The notes below the pieces were generated by a model. The model worked only from the letters and a program-made list of their open reading frames with translations. It made no database searches and was not told the origin of the DNA. A program made the translations under genes and the position numbers. 7,163 nucleotides of DNA from Candidatus Omnitrophota bacterium (GTDB taxonomy: Bacteria > Omnitrophota > Gorgyraeia > Gygaellales > Profunditerraquicolaceae), in contig JAHISH010000073.1 of NCBI GenBank assembly GCA_018818365.1, forward strand, positions 1 through 7,163, written 5' to 3'. Positions 1 to 6,588 of the stretch are shown here, piece after piece (the stretch's first letter is position 1; each line of letters starts with the position of its first letter).

Positions 1-303
1 AGCCATGATATTCTCTTCAACGGTAAGCTTGGTGAATACTGAAGGTTCCTGGGCTAAATACCCTATCCCATAGCGTGCCCGGGCATGGATAGGAAGATTG
101 GTAATATTGTTGTTGTCAAAAATAATCTGCCCGCGGTGCGGAGGGATGACCCCTACGACCATATAAAAGGTCGTCGTCTTTCCTGCCCCATTAGGCCCCA
201 GCAAACCAACGATCTCGCCGCGCTTGACTAATAGATCAACTCCTTTAACCACTTCACGGCCGCCGTATGACTTGGATATCCCTTTGATCTCCAGTAGATG
301 CAT
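1..303 (-). CDS. lptB: LptB, LPS export ABC transporter ATPase (N-terminal 101 residues; 3' end outside window)
   Basis: This is the cytoplasmic ATPase that powers extraction of LPS from the inner membrane as part of the LptB2FGC complex. My translation from the ATG at 303 to base 1 gives 101 residues without a stop. The Walker A motif GPNGAGKT is at residues 36-43, followed by TTFYMVVG. The Q-loop segment YLAQEPSVF is at about residues 81-89, close to the YLPQEASIF typical of LptB. The signature motif, Walker B and H-loop would lie beyond the left edge. The family is usually about 240 residues, so roughly 60 percent is missing. The gene starts 5 bases after the lptC-lptA fusion gene stops, which fits co-transcription and the conserved lptC-lptA-lptB order. 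The best upstream purine run (AAGGA) is 15 bases from the ATG, so the ribosome site is weak and translation may be coupled to the preceding gene. Confidence 0.96.
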   Translation of the reverse strand, partial: MHLLEIKGISKSYGGREVVKGVDLLVKRGEIVGLLGPNGAGKTTTFYMVVGVIPPHRGQIIFDNNNITNLPIHARARYGIGYLAQEPSVFTKLTVEENIMA

Positions 304-308
304 AGGTC

Positions 309-1220
309 TTATTGTGTATCCTTATTTGCGTCTCCAGACACCGTCCCCTTCATGTCTTCCGTAGAGACGATCACGATTTTGGGCCTACCGGTAAGAGTGA
401 TCTTTTTATCGGCGGCGCTGTAGACTGCCTCTTCGCTATAGGAAATATTCTCTCCTCGCACGATCTTGACATTCCCTCGCGCCACGATCTTATCAATCTT
501 ATTACCCATTAATCCGGGAACCTTACTTTCGGAAGCCCCCGGGGTGTTCTTGCCGAAATATACATCCATGATATCGCTATAAATAATAGAATCCGTGCGT
601 TCGACTTTGACATTATTACGAAAGACTGCGATATTCTTCTCGTAATCGATATCCAGAGGCCCGTCGCAGGTAATAATTATCTTCTCTTTGACTTGCGGGT
701 CATCGCTTTCTTCTTCTTCGGCGGTCGGATTAATATCAACCCGCACGTCTTTTTCAAGGGCGACCTTATTCAAGGTGGGCTCTCCCTTGGCGCCGGTCGC
801 TACCGCCGTCATGCTCTCTTTTTCGATATTCACAATATCTTTGGTGCTGACCTCTTGATTCTTTCTGTCCCAATCAAGCGAATCGGTGGTAAGCTTCGCC
901 CCGGAAGAAGTAGTGATCACCACATTATCTTCAAGATGGACCTTGCCTTCTTTCTTATCAAAATCCCCCTTCTCCGAAACTAGATGCACATCTTCTTGTT
1001 CGCCGTATAAATTCCCTACCACCTGTGTCAACTTGATGATATCGGTGAAGATATCCGCGCTGGCGCCGGCTAGATCCCAGGTCTTCTTGCCTTGGTCACC
1101 GTAGCCCGCAAGGGAAAAATCGCTGATCTGCTGGTCAGACTGATCGCTGGTGTTATTCTGCGAAAACACATTTCCTGCCAAAAAAACTAAGAAGATAATA
1201 AGGACGACCTTTTTACACAT
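309..1220 (-). CDS. Fused LptC-LptA-like periplasmic LPS transport protein
   Basis: This 303-residue protein has an N-terminal hydrophobic segment (about residues 5-19, ending VFS|Q). It may be a signal peptide or, as in LptC, an uncleaved anchor. Residues about 35-165 look like a whole LptC domain: [18 protein letters not shown], then [20 protein letters not shown], then [16 protein letters not shown]. After an acidic linker (about 166-178), residues 180-290 look like an LptA/OstA domain: [32 protein letters not shown], and [19 protein letters not shown]. Separate LptC and LptA are each about 185-190 residues, so one gene here appears to do both jobs: inner-membrane docking to LptB2FG and the start of the periplasmic bridge. 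Its position between kdsC and lptB is where separate lptC and lptA genes lie in E. coli. It overlaps the kdsC end by 8 bases. An AGGAGG at 1241-1236 is 15 bases from the ATG, longer than usual. The family call is strong; the fusion reading is an inference from domain order. Confidence 0.88.
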   Translation of the reverse strand: MCKKVVLIIFLVFLAGNVFSQNNTSDQSDQQISDFSLAGYGDQGKKTWDLAGASADIFTDIIKLTQVVGNLYGEQEDVHLVSEKGDFDKKEGKVHLEDNVVITTSSGAKLTTDSLDWDRKNQEVSTKDIVNIEKESMTAVATGAKGEPTLNKVALEKDVRVDINPTAEEEESDDPQVKEKIIITCDGPLDIDYEKNIAVFRNNVKVERTDSIIYSDIMDVYFGKNTPGASESKVPGLMGNKIDKIVARGNVKIVRGENISYSEEAVYSAADKKITLTGRPKIVIVSTEDMKGTVSGDANKDTQ

Positions 1221-1752
1221 CGTAATATGCGACAGCCTCCTGCCATTTATTCTGCGACTTTAGGATCAACTCTACTACCTCACGCACCGCACCCCGTCCC
1301 CCTGCTTTAATCGTAATATAAAAAGCCGCTTGCTTGATCTCCGGCGACGCATTAAAGACGGCAACCGGAAACCCTACCCTCCTCATCAGGCAAAGATCCA
1401 CCAGGTCATCGCCCATAAAGCAGATCTCTTCCGCGGTAACCTTATATTTCTCCATCAATCCCCCCAGTACCGCCGATTTAGGGGAAATATCTTCAATAAC
1501 TTCGGAGACCTGCATATCGTGCGCGCGGGGGTTGATCGCCTTTGAACCTTTGGCAGTAATGAGCACGGTCTTAATCCCCGTTTTTCCCAAAAGATGCACT
1601 CCCATGCCGTCATGGACATCGAAAAACCTGGTATCACGGCCCAGTGAATCATAGATAATACGGCCATCAGTCAAAACGCCGTCAACATCCAAAAGCAATA
1701 ATTTTACCTTACGCGCTTTTTCGCGCAGGCTTTCTACGATCGCATTCGCCAT
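1213..1752 (-). CDS. kdsC: KdsC, 3-deoxy-D-manno-octulosonate 8-phosphate phosphatase
   Basis: This HAD-superfamily phosphatase removes the phosphate from Kdo-8-phosphate to give Kdo, the third step of CMP-Kdo synthesis in the cytoplasm. All four HAD motifs are visible in the 179-residue product. Motif I is LLLDVDGVLTDG, with the nucleophile Asp22 and the general acid/base Asp24. Motif II is the Thr66 region (LITAKGS). Motif III is Lys92 (SPKSA). Motif IV is MGDDLVDL with Asp115/Asp116. There is no large cap domain, as expected for the tetrameric C0-type KdsC family (about 170-190 residues). The segment RFFDVHDGMGVHLL is also typical. The ATG lies 3 bases after the kdsD stop, with a GGGAG about 11 bases upstream, and the end overlaps the next gene by 8 bases. 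The segment LITAKGS replaces the more usual ITGRxS. Confidence 0.96.
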   Translation of the reverse strand: MANAIVESLREKARKVKLLLLDVDGVLTDGRIIYDSLGRDTRFFDVHDGMGVHLLGKTGIKTVLITAKGSKAINPRAHDMQVSEVIEDISPKSAVLGGLMEKYKVTAEEICFMGDDLVDLCLMRRVGFPVAVFNASPEIKQAAFYITIKAGGRGAVREVVELILKSQNKWQEAVAYYDV

Positions 1753-1755
1753 AGT

Positions 1756-2724
1756 TTACACTACTCCCGCTTTCAGCAGATCCTGCACATCCAACAAACC
1801 CACAGGGCGCTTGGCACTATCGACTACCGGAACTTCGTCAATCTTCTTGTCCTGCAAGATACGCATCGCCTCCGCGGCAAGCATATCTTTTCTCACGGCG
1901 GTCGGATTCTTTGTCATTACCTCGCCGACTTTCTTCCGGGTAAGATCAGGATCTGTTTCTAAATGACGTCGTAAATCTCCATCGGTAAAAATACCCGCCA
2001 GTCTTCCCTTCGCATCGACGACTGCCGCGCTTCCTGCCCTGGCCCCGGTAATCTTACATAACACCTGCGAAACCCGCGCCGTGTCCCTGACCACCGGATT
2101 CGCACTCCCCCGGCGCATGATATCCTCTACTTTCAAAAGAAGCCGCCTTCCCAAAGTGCCTCCGGGATGATAGAACGCAAAATCTTTTTCCTTAAACCCC
2201 TTACATTCCAATAGGCATACCGCAAGGGCATCTGCCATAGCCAAGGCCGCGGTGGTCGATGCCGTCGGCGCCAAACCTAAAGGGCAGGCCTCTTTTTTAA
2301 CGGAGACATCTAGAACCACATCGCTGTATTTGGCAAGCACCGATTTGAGGCTTCCGGTTAAGGCAATGATCTTAGAGCCGATCTTTTTCAAAAGTGGCAG
2401 CAGATTCTTCATCTCTTCGGTAGAGCCGCTATTGGAAAGAATGATCACCGTATCAGTCGCGGTAACCTTCCCTAAATCCCCGTGAATGGCTTCGGCAGTA
2501 TGAAGGAAAAGACTCGGGGTACCCGTAGAAGCAAGGGTAGCGGAGAACTTCTGCGCTATTATTCCGGTCTTTCCCATGCCGCTTACCACCACACGCCCTT
2601 TGGTCTTCAAGATAATCTCAACCGCTCTCAGAAAATCTTTTTTGATGCGCGGCTTTAAGGCCTTGATCGCCTCAGCTTCGATATCCAATACCTCTCGTGC
2701 CCTTTTTAAAGTATTAATCTTCAT
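1756..2724 (-). CDS. kdsD: KdsD, D-arabinose 5-phosphate isomerase (SIS + two CBS domains)
   Basis: This enzyme interconverts D-ribulose-5-phosphate and D-arabinose-5-phosphate, the first committed step to Kdo. The 322-residue product has an N-terminal SIS sugar-isomerase domain (about 30-190) with VVVSGMGKTG, HTAEAIHGDLG and SNSGSTEE. Two CBS domains follow, at about 200-260 (VEDIMRRG) and 268-320 (VGEVMTKNPTAV). The four residues implicated in catalysis in E. coli KdsD (Lys59, Glu111, Glu152, His193) correspond to Lys52, Glu104, Glu145 and His186 here. All four are offset by exactly 7, so the active site looks intact. The length matches the family (about 328). The start codon overlaps the kdsA stop as ATGA (2724-2721), the usual mark of translational coupling. 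GutQ is a paralogue with the same architecture, but the kds neighbours favour the biosynthetic role. Confidence 0.96.
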   Translation of the reverse strand: MKINTLKRAREVLDIEAEAIKALKPRIKKDFLRAVEIILKTKGRVVVSGMGKTGIIAQKFSATLASTGTPSLFLHTAEAIHGDLGKVTATDTVIILSNSGSTEEMKNLLPLLKKIGSKIIALTGSLKSVLAKYSDVVLDVSVKKEACPLGLAPTASTTAALAMADALAVCLLECKGFKEKDFAFYHPGGTLGRRLLLKVEDIMRRGSANPVVRDTARVSQVLCKITGARAGSAAVVDAKGRLAGIFTDGDLRRHLETDPDLTRKKVGEVMTKNPTAVRKDMLAAEAMRILQDKKIDEVPVVDSAKRPVGLLDVQDLLKAGVV

Positions 2725-3593
2725 GCGCGCGCTTTATCTTGTAACCCTGATTCTATTTTTTTGGCTTCTCGTAATAATTTTTCCAATTCTTTCAGATTAA
2801 CCATATTGGGCCCATCGCACGGCGCTTTATCGGGGTGAGGATGCACTTCCAGGAAAAGCCCGTCACACCCAAAGGCAACAGCCGCCCGGCAGAGCCCTGC
2901 GACAAATTCACGCTGCCCTCCGGAACATCCCCCTTTGCCGCCGGGTAACTGCACGCTGTGCGTGGCATCATAGATAACCGGATATCCGAAGTCACGAACG
3001 ATCTTAAGGGCGCGGAAATCCGTCACCAGATTATTATACCCAAAGCTTACTCCTCGTTCGGTAATAAGCAATGCCTTATTCCCCGTAGATTCAACCTTCT
3101 TGGCGATAGGCACGATGTCCCACGGGGCCAGGAATTGCCCCTTCTTGATATTAATCACCTTCCCGGTCCTTGCCGCAGCTACCACGATATCGGTCTGCCG
3201 GCACAGGAATGCGGGGATCTGGATAATATCCAATACTAAAGACGCCTCGATTATATCCCTGCGGCAATGCACATCGCTTAAAAGGGGAATCTTCAGTCTT
3301 TGTTTTATACGGTACAATATCTCCAGCCCCTCTCTTACCCCCGGGCCGCGGTATGAATCAAGGGATAGGCGGTTTGCCTTATCAAAGCTCGATTTAAAAA
3401 TAAAGGGGATTTTCAGCCTCCCCGTAATGTCTTGAATGCGCCGCGCGATATCCAGAGACTTTGTTTCAGATTCAATGACACAGGGGCCTGCGATAAGAAC
3501 CAGCGGGTTCTTTGCTCCAATCTTGATATTCCTGACTATTATCTCTCTCGTCATAGCTTTAATTGTGGTATGTGTAATGTCCCGCATCAACAT
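2721..3593 (-). CDS. kdsA: KdsA, Kdo-8-phosphate synthase, metal-dependent class
   Basis: This enzyme condenses arabinose-5-phosphate with phosphoenolpyruvate to give Kdo-8-phosphate. The translation has the family hallmarks: LIAGPCVIES, FKSSFDKANR, DIIQIPAFLCRQTD, NIKKGQFLAPWD, TERGVSFGYNNLV, DATHSVQLPGG and LEVHPHPDKA. The metal ligands of the Aquifex aeolicus enzyme (Cys11, His185, Glu222, Asp233) fall at Cys38, His212, Glu249 and Asp260, each offset by exactly 27. This marks it as the metal-dependent class; metal-independent enzymes such as that of E. coli have Asn in place of the Cys. The start is uncertain. Met1 (3593) and Met3 (3587) give an N-terminal extension, while Met14 (3554) would give a length closer to the family's (277 residues). 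None has a clear ribosome site. Met1 overlaps the stop of a 7-codon reading frame as TAATG. The end overlaps kdsD by 4 bases. Confidence 0.96.
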   Translation of the reverse strand: MLMRDITHTTIKAMTREIIVRNIKIGAKNPLVLIAGPCVIESETKSLDIARRIQDITGRLKIPFIFKSSFDKANRLSLDSYRGPGVREGLEILYRIKQRLKIPLLSDVHCRRDIIEASLVLDIIQIPAFLCRQTDIVVAAARTGKVINIKKGQFLAPWDIVPIAKKVESTGNKALLITERGVSFGYNNLVTDFRALKIVRDFGYPVIYDATHSVQLPGGKGGCSGGQREFVAGLCRAAVAFGCDGLFLEVHPHPDKAPCDGPNMVNLKELEKLLREAKKIESGLQDKARA

Positions 3594-3612
3594 TAAACGT
3601 TAAACATTAAAC
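3589..3612. repeat. Short tandem repeat at the kdsB-kdsA junction (period 14)
   Basis: The 10-base word AACATTAAAC occurs at 3589-3598 and again, identically, at 3603-3612 on the plus strand. Read on the coding strand it fills the gap between the kdsB stop and the kdsA start. It creates a short frame that opens with ATG overlapping the kdsB stop (ATGA, 3616-3613) and ends with TAA overlapping the first kdsA ATG (TAATG, 3595-3591). The repeat is visible directly; any role in coupling translation is inference. Confidence 0.6.
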
Positions 3613-4341
3613 TCATTGCAATATTTTCTTAACCCGTTCCAAATCCTCCGGAATATCGACGCCAATCGTATCATGCGGGGTCTCGATCACTTTAATCCGG
3701 AATCCTTCGCTTAAGACACGCAGCTGCTCAAGGCACTCCGTATTCTCCAAGGCAGAGAAGGCAAGATTCTTGTAGGTAAAAAGAAAATCCTTGGTGTAGG
3801 CATAAAGCCCGATATGCTTATAATAGATCGGCTGTTTTACGAATGAATTATGTGCCCGATAAGGGATTGCCGCGCGCGAAAAATACAACGCGAAATTGTT
3901 CTTATCTACTACTACCTTTACTACATTCGGGTCATCGATAAGGCCCGGATCACTTATCATTTTCATCACCGTTGCCATCACCATATCATTATGTTCAAGA
4001 AGCACACGTGCGACCCCGTCAATCATCGACGGATGCACGAGCGGCTCATCACCCTGGATATTCACTACCACCTTTACCTCCAGGGGATTAATCACTTCGA
4101 TAATTCGGTCTGTGCCGCAGGCATGTGCTTTCGCAGTTAATACCACCTTTGCCCCGAATTCTTTAGCCGCACTGACGACTCTCTCATCATCACAGGCAAT
4201 AATCAAATCATCCAATAGCAGCGCCTGTTTGGCACGCTCCCATACATGCTGGATCATAGGTTTCCCCGCGATTTTTTCAAGAACTTTTCCTTCAAACCTT
4301 GTTGAAGAAAACCGTGCGGGAATTACGCCAATGACATCCAT
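3613..4341 (-). CDS. kdsB: KdsB, CMP-Kdo synthetase (3-deoxy-manno-octulosonate cytidylyltransferase)
   Basis: This enzyme activates Kdo with CTP to CMP-Kdo, the donor for lipid A glycosylation, in the cytoplasm. The 242-residue product matches the family in length (E. coli 248). Its motifs are the nucleotide-binding VIPARFSSTRFEGKVL (6-21), HACGTDRI (73-80), NIQGDEPL with Asp98 (94-101), SRAAIPY (155-161), KHIGLYAY (175-182), LEQLR (204-208) and TIGVDIPEDLE with Asp229 (225-235). Asp98 and Asp229 correspond to the Mg-binding aspartates Asp100 and Asp235 of E. coli KdsB. The SGTDR motif usual for the family is CGTDR here, a mild change. The start follows a clear ribosome site (GAGGTG, 4351-4346). 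The gene lies 24 bases after the heptose kinase gene. Confidence 0.97.
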   Translation of the reverse strand: MDVIGVIPARFSSTRFEGKVLEKIAGKPMIQHVWERAKQALLLDDLIIACDDERVVSAAKEFGAKVVLTAKAHACGTDRIIEVINPLEVKVVVNIQGDEPLVHPSMIDGVARVLLEHNDMVMATVMKMISDPGLIDDPNVVKVVVDKNNFALYFSRAAIPYRAHNSFVKQPIYYKHIGLYAYTKDFLFTYKNLAFSALENTECLEQLRVLSEGFRIKVIETPHDTIGVDIPEDLERVKKILQ

Positions 4342-4345
4342 CTTT

Positions 4346-4351
4346 CACCTC
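4346..4351 (-). promoter_or_regulatory. Ribosome binding site of kdsB
   Basis: GAGGTG (within AGAGGTGA) lies 4 bases before the kdsB ATG. It is one of the clearest Shine-Dalgarno sequences in the operon and supports independent initiation at 4341 after the only sizeable gap (24 bases). Confidence 0.75.
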
Positions 4352-4365
4352 TTTTTTCACACGCC

Positions 4366-5412
4366 TTATCGCGCATTATCGTCTGACGCGCTCTTACCGA
4401 TACATTCGATTAATTCTTCCCTGGTCGTGGTCGCGGTCCCAATCTTACCGACCACGATTCCCGCGGCGTAATTGGCGATATGCGCAGCCTCGAGTTTTGA
4501 CGCGCCGCTACAAAGCCCCATGGTAAAAGTACTGATCACCGTATCCCCCGCACCGGAAACATCAAAAACTTCCTGCGCGTGCGTCGGGATATGGGTCACA
4601 CGGCCATCTCTCTGAAAAAGCTGCATCCCTAATTCTCCCATGGTAACCAGTATGGATTCCAGATCCAGATACCGCAATACCTGTCGCGCGGCGACATCGA
4701 CATCTTTATTGCTGAATAACCGGTCAATATGCACCTTAAACCTATTGCGGGTATCGCGGACCTTTAGATTCCTGATCGCATTCTCTAATTCCTTGCGGTT
4801 AGGAGTAATCGAAGTCACCCCATGATAAAACTGGAAATGATCTTCTTTCGGGTCTACGGTAATGACTTTTTTATAACGGCGGCCAAGATTAATGATCGCC
4901 TCTAAAAGGGGGATATTAATCACTCCCTTACCGTAATCTTCGATAATAATGGCATCGAACTTCTTGATATTCTTCTCGATAAACTTAAGTATCCTCTCAT
5001 TGAGAGAAATGGGAAGGGCATTGGTATGCTCCCAATCGACTCTGACCACCTGCTGATGCCCGGCAATAATCCTTGTCTTTACCGTGGTATGCCTCTGCGG
5101 CTCGATGAAAATACCGCGCACGGGGATCTTCCGTTTTCTTAGCTCTGAAAATAAAATCTCGGAATTCTTATCTTTTCCGGCGACGCCCACTAAATAGACA
5201 TTCCCGTCAAGCGCGCGGATATTATTCGCCACATTTGCCGCACCTCCCGGCACAAAGGTGCGCTTATTTGCCCACAATACCGGTACCGGCGCTTCCGGAG
5301 AAATCCGGTCGACATTTCCCCAGATGTATTCGTCAAGGATCAAATCTCCGATTATAAGAACACGTGCCTTAGAAAACCGGTGAACGATCTCTTTTAGCCG
5401 TTGCATTTTCAT
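4366..5412 (-). CDS. hldA: HldA/RfaE domain I, D-glycero-beta-D-manno-heptose-7-phosphate kinase (monofunctional)
   Basis: This PfkB/ribokinase-family enzyme phosphorylates heptose-7-phosphate at C1, an early step towards ADP-heptose for the LPS inner core. Visible motifs are IIGDLILDEYIWG (20-32), RISPEAPVPVL (36-46), PGGAANVANNIRAL (55-68, PfkB signature 1), EDYGKG (158-163), ITVDPK (184-189), ITPNRKE (202-208) and DVSGAGDTV (284-292) with the catalytic base Asp290. At 348 residues it stops after the kinase domain. The nucleotidyltransferase half of bifunctional HldE (about 477 residues in E. coli) is absent, so that step must be encoded elsewhere. The ATG at 5412 overlaps the previous stop (TAATG) but is only 2 bases from AAGGAG. 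The ATG at 5406 (Met3) is 8 bases from it and is the better start, giving 346 residues. Alternative substrates within the PfkB family are unlikely given the RISPEAPVPV block and the Kdo neighbours. Confidence 0.94.
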   Translation of the reverse strand: MKMQRLKEIVHRFSKARVLIIGDLILDEYIWGNVDRISPEAPVPVLWANKRTFVPGGAANVANNIRALDGNVYLVGVAGKDKNSEILFSELRKRKIPVRGIFIEPQRHTTVKTRIIAGHQQVVRVDWEHTNALPISLNERILKFIEKNIKKFDAIIIEDYGKGVINIPLLEAIINLGRRYKKVITVDPKEDHFQFYHGVTSITPNRKELENAIRNLKVRDTRNRFKVHIDRLFSNKDVDVAARQVLRYLDLESILVTMGELGMQLFQRDGRVTHIPTHAQEVFDVSGAGDTVISTFTMGLCSGASKLEAAHIANYAAGIVVGKIGTATTTREELIECIGKSASDDNAR

Positions 5413-6362
5413 TACTCCTTCTTTTTCTTGCCTAAAGTCTCTTCAATTACTGCCTGGGCTAAGAATGGCAGCATAAGCTCATGATGCCCGATGATATAAA
5501 ACCCCTTGCCCCCGGACATCACCGGCCGCGTAACTACATTCTGGGAAGGCCGGTAGTGGTGAATCATATCAAAATTAGCGGTGACAAAATCTTTTACGGG
5601 CGCAGATATGTTCCTCGCTAAATTCAATGCCTTTAAGAATACCTCCGGCAGGATCACCGTGGAACCAAAATTCAAGACGACGCCGCCATTATGAATGCGG
5701 GAAACGTGCTCAACCAGAATATGGAAATCACGCAGGCTTCCCTCTCCGGTAGAACTACCATCAAATGAAGGATGCTGATGAATAATGTCGGTGCCGATGG
5801 CCACAAAGACGCAGACCGGGATATTATGAAGGTACGCATTATTGAGCAGGCTTAAATTCTTATACGGTAACTTTGCGGAGTGAATCGCATGGGCGATTGA
5901 TTCTCCCAGTCCCCGACCTTTCCCCACCCCTTCTTTGACGGCCGCATTGATAAAATCCGCGGGCTCTTTACCCATGCCGAACGTGCCGTTTTTCAGGTTT
6001 TCCGCGACGTCTTCTGAGGTCTTGCCCTGTAAGGCGATCTCAAAATCGTGAATAATCCCTGCGCCGTTTAAACACACGCAGGTAATCACTTTCTTCTTGA
6101 TCAGCTCGATGATAACCGGATTAAGGCCGCACTTAATCACGTGCGCGCCGGCCATAAAGATCACTTCCTTCTTCTTCTTACGGGCGGCCACTATCGCATC
6201 TACAAGGGCACGAATGTCTTTTGTCTTTAATATATGCGGGAGAGAGTGGTAAAAATCGCGAAAACTCCTTCCTTTCGCAGGTGGTTTGGCGAAATCAGCC
6301 ATTTTTACCTTGCTTGCGCGTTTCTTCACCGAATATGTCTTTACCTTAGTTATGTATAACAT
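5412..6362 (-). CDS. Deoxyhypusine synthase-like protein lacking the catalytic-lysine motif
   Basis: I recognise this as a distant member of the deoxyhypusine synthase (DHS) fold family; its substrate is not known to me. Numbered from the first ATG, HVIKCGLNPVIIELIKK (74-90) and CLNGAGIIHDFEIALQGKTS (97-116) resemble the DHS NAD-binding region (NAGGVEEDF in true DHS). LHNIPVCVFVAIGTDIIHQH (178-197) parallels the NHIPVLSPALTDGSIGDM stretch. VVLNFGSTVILPEVFLKA (228-245) parallels the GGGVVKHHICN region. The SYKNPG motif that holds the substrate-linked lysine in true DHS (Lys329 in human) is replaced by SFDGSSTGEGSLRDF, so deoxyhypusine formation is unlikely. The first ATG (6362) has no ribosome site and lies about 5 bases from the predicted transcription start. 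The ATG at 6302 (Met21, MADFAKPP) follows AAGG at 5 bases and is preferred, giving 296 residues. The gene is first in the Kdo/heptose/Lpt operon, and its stop overlaps the first hldA ATG. Confidence 0.75.
   Translation of the reverse strand: MLYITKVKTYSVKKRASKVKMADFAKPPAKGRSFRDFYHSLPHILKTKDIRALVDAIVAARKKKKEVIFMAGAHVIKCGLNPVIIELIKKKVITCVCLNGAGIIHDFEIALQGKTSEDVAENLKNGTFGMGKEPADFINAAVKEGVGKGRGLGESIAHAIHSAKLPYKNLSLLNNAYLHNIPVCVFVAIGTDIIHQHPSFDGSSTGEGSLRDFHILVEHVSRIHNGGVVLNFGSTVILPEVFLKALNLARNISAPVKDFVTANFDMIHHYRPSQNVVTRPVMSGGKGFYIIGHHELMLPFLAQAVIEETLGKKKKE
5415..5420 (-). promoter_or_regulatory. Ribosome binding site of hldA, favouring the second ATG
   Basis: AAGGAG reads 5420-5415 on the minus strand, inside the last codons of the upstream gene. 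It is 2 bases from the first ATG (5412) and 8 bases from the second (5406). The second spacing is near the optimum, so initiation at 5406 is preferred. Confidence 0.7.
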
Positions 6363-6373
6363 GAGAAGTTATA

Positions 6374-6401
6374 ATTTTAGCACAAATAGCTGGTAAATCA
6401 A
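6374..6401 (-). promoter_or_regulatory. Predicted sigma70-type promoter for the LPS operon
   Basis: On the minus strand TTGATT (6401-6396) and TAAAAT (6379-6374) are separated by 16 bases, and TGC directly before the -10 makes an extended -10 element. The match is 4 of 6 for the -35 and 5 of 6 for the -10. Transcription would start near 6367, giving a leader of about 65 bases to the preferred start at 6302. No other comparable promoter was noticed in the short gene junctions, so this one could drive all eight downstream genes. Confidence 0.6.
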
Positions 6402-6465
6402 CTTATTTTAGCGCTCTTTTGCGTTTCGTCTTTTGCTTCCGCGTGCTGTTGATTCTCCTTTAAAC

Positions 6466-6481
6466 GCAGCTGTCGAGCTGC
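6466..6481. repeat. Short perfect hairpin (6-bp stem)
   Basis: GCAGCT (6466-6471) and AGCTGC (6476-6481) are perfect inverted copies around a 4-base loop. It lies about 65 bases upstream of the predicted promoter. No T-run follows on either strand, so it does not look like an intrinsic terminator. Confidence 0.5.
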
Positions 6482-6562
6482 TCGCTTAGGCCGCTTTTGG
6501 CCACCATACTTTTATAAAGGCCACGCCAGAGTTCTTTCACAGTCTCGGCTCCTGCGCAACTC

Positions 6563-6588
6563 GCCCGTCGGCTTCCGCCAGGACGGGC
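6563..6588 (-). repeat. Hairpin A: 7-bp stem capped by a GNRA-type loop
   Basis: GCCCGTC (6563-6569) and GACGGGC (6582-6588) are perfect inverted copies. Read as minus-strand RNA, the 12-base loop region folds further into GGC-GGAA-GCC, a 3-bp stem with a GGAA tetraloop (GNRA class), leaving a 2-base bulge. No T-run follows, so a simple intrinsic terminator is unlikely. It pairs with hairpin B just upstream, which has the same loop word. Confidence 0.65.

Noticed and set aside
3896..4471. Long plus-strand open frame of 191 codons opposite kdsB and the hldA end
   Set aside because: It is antisense to two confidently identified genes, has low-complexity Ser/Thr/Ile composition and no recognisable motif; it is a shadow of the real coding strand.
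6400..6513. Open frame of about 37 codons on the minus strand, rich in Lys, Arg and Gln, ending just at the predicted -35 element
   Set aside because: It has no ATG, GTG or TTG start and no ribosome site, and an open run of this length is likely by chance. It also overlaps the palindromes. No family resemblance was recognised.
6489..6524. GC-rich palindromes (GGCC repeats) considered as a tRNA or an intrinsic terminator
   Set aside because: There is no cloverleaf, anticodon arm or T-loop consensus, and no T-run follows a stable stem on the minus strand.
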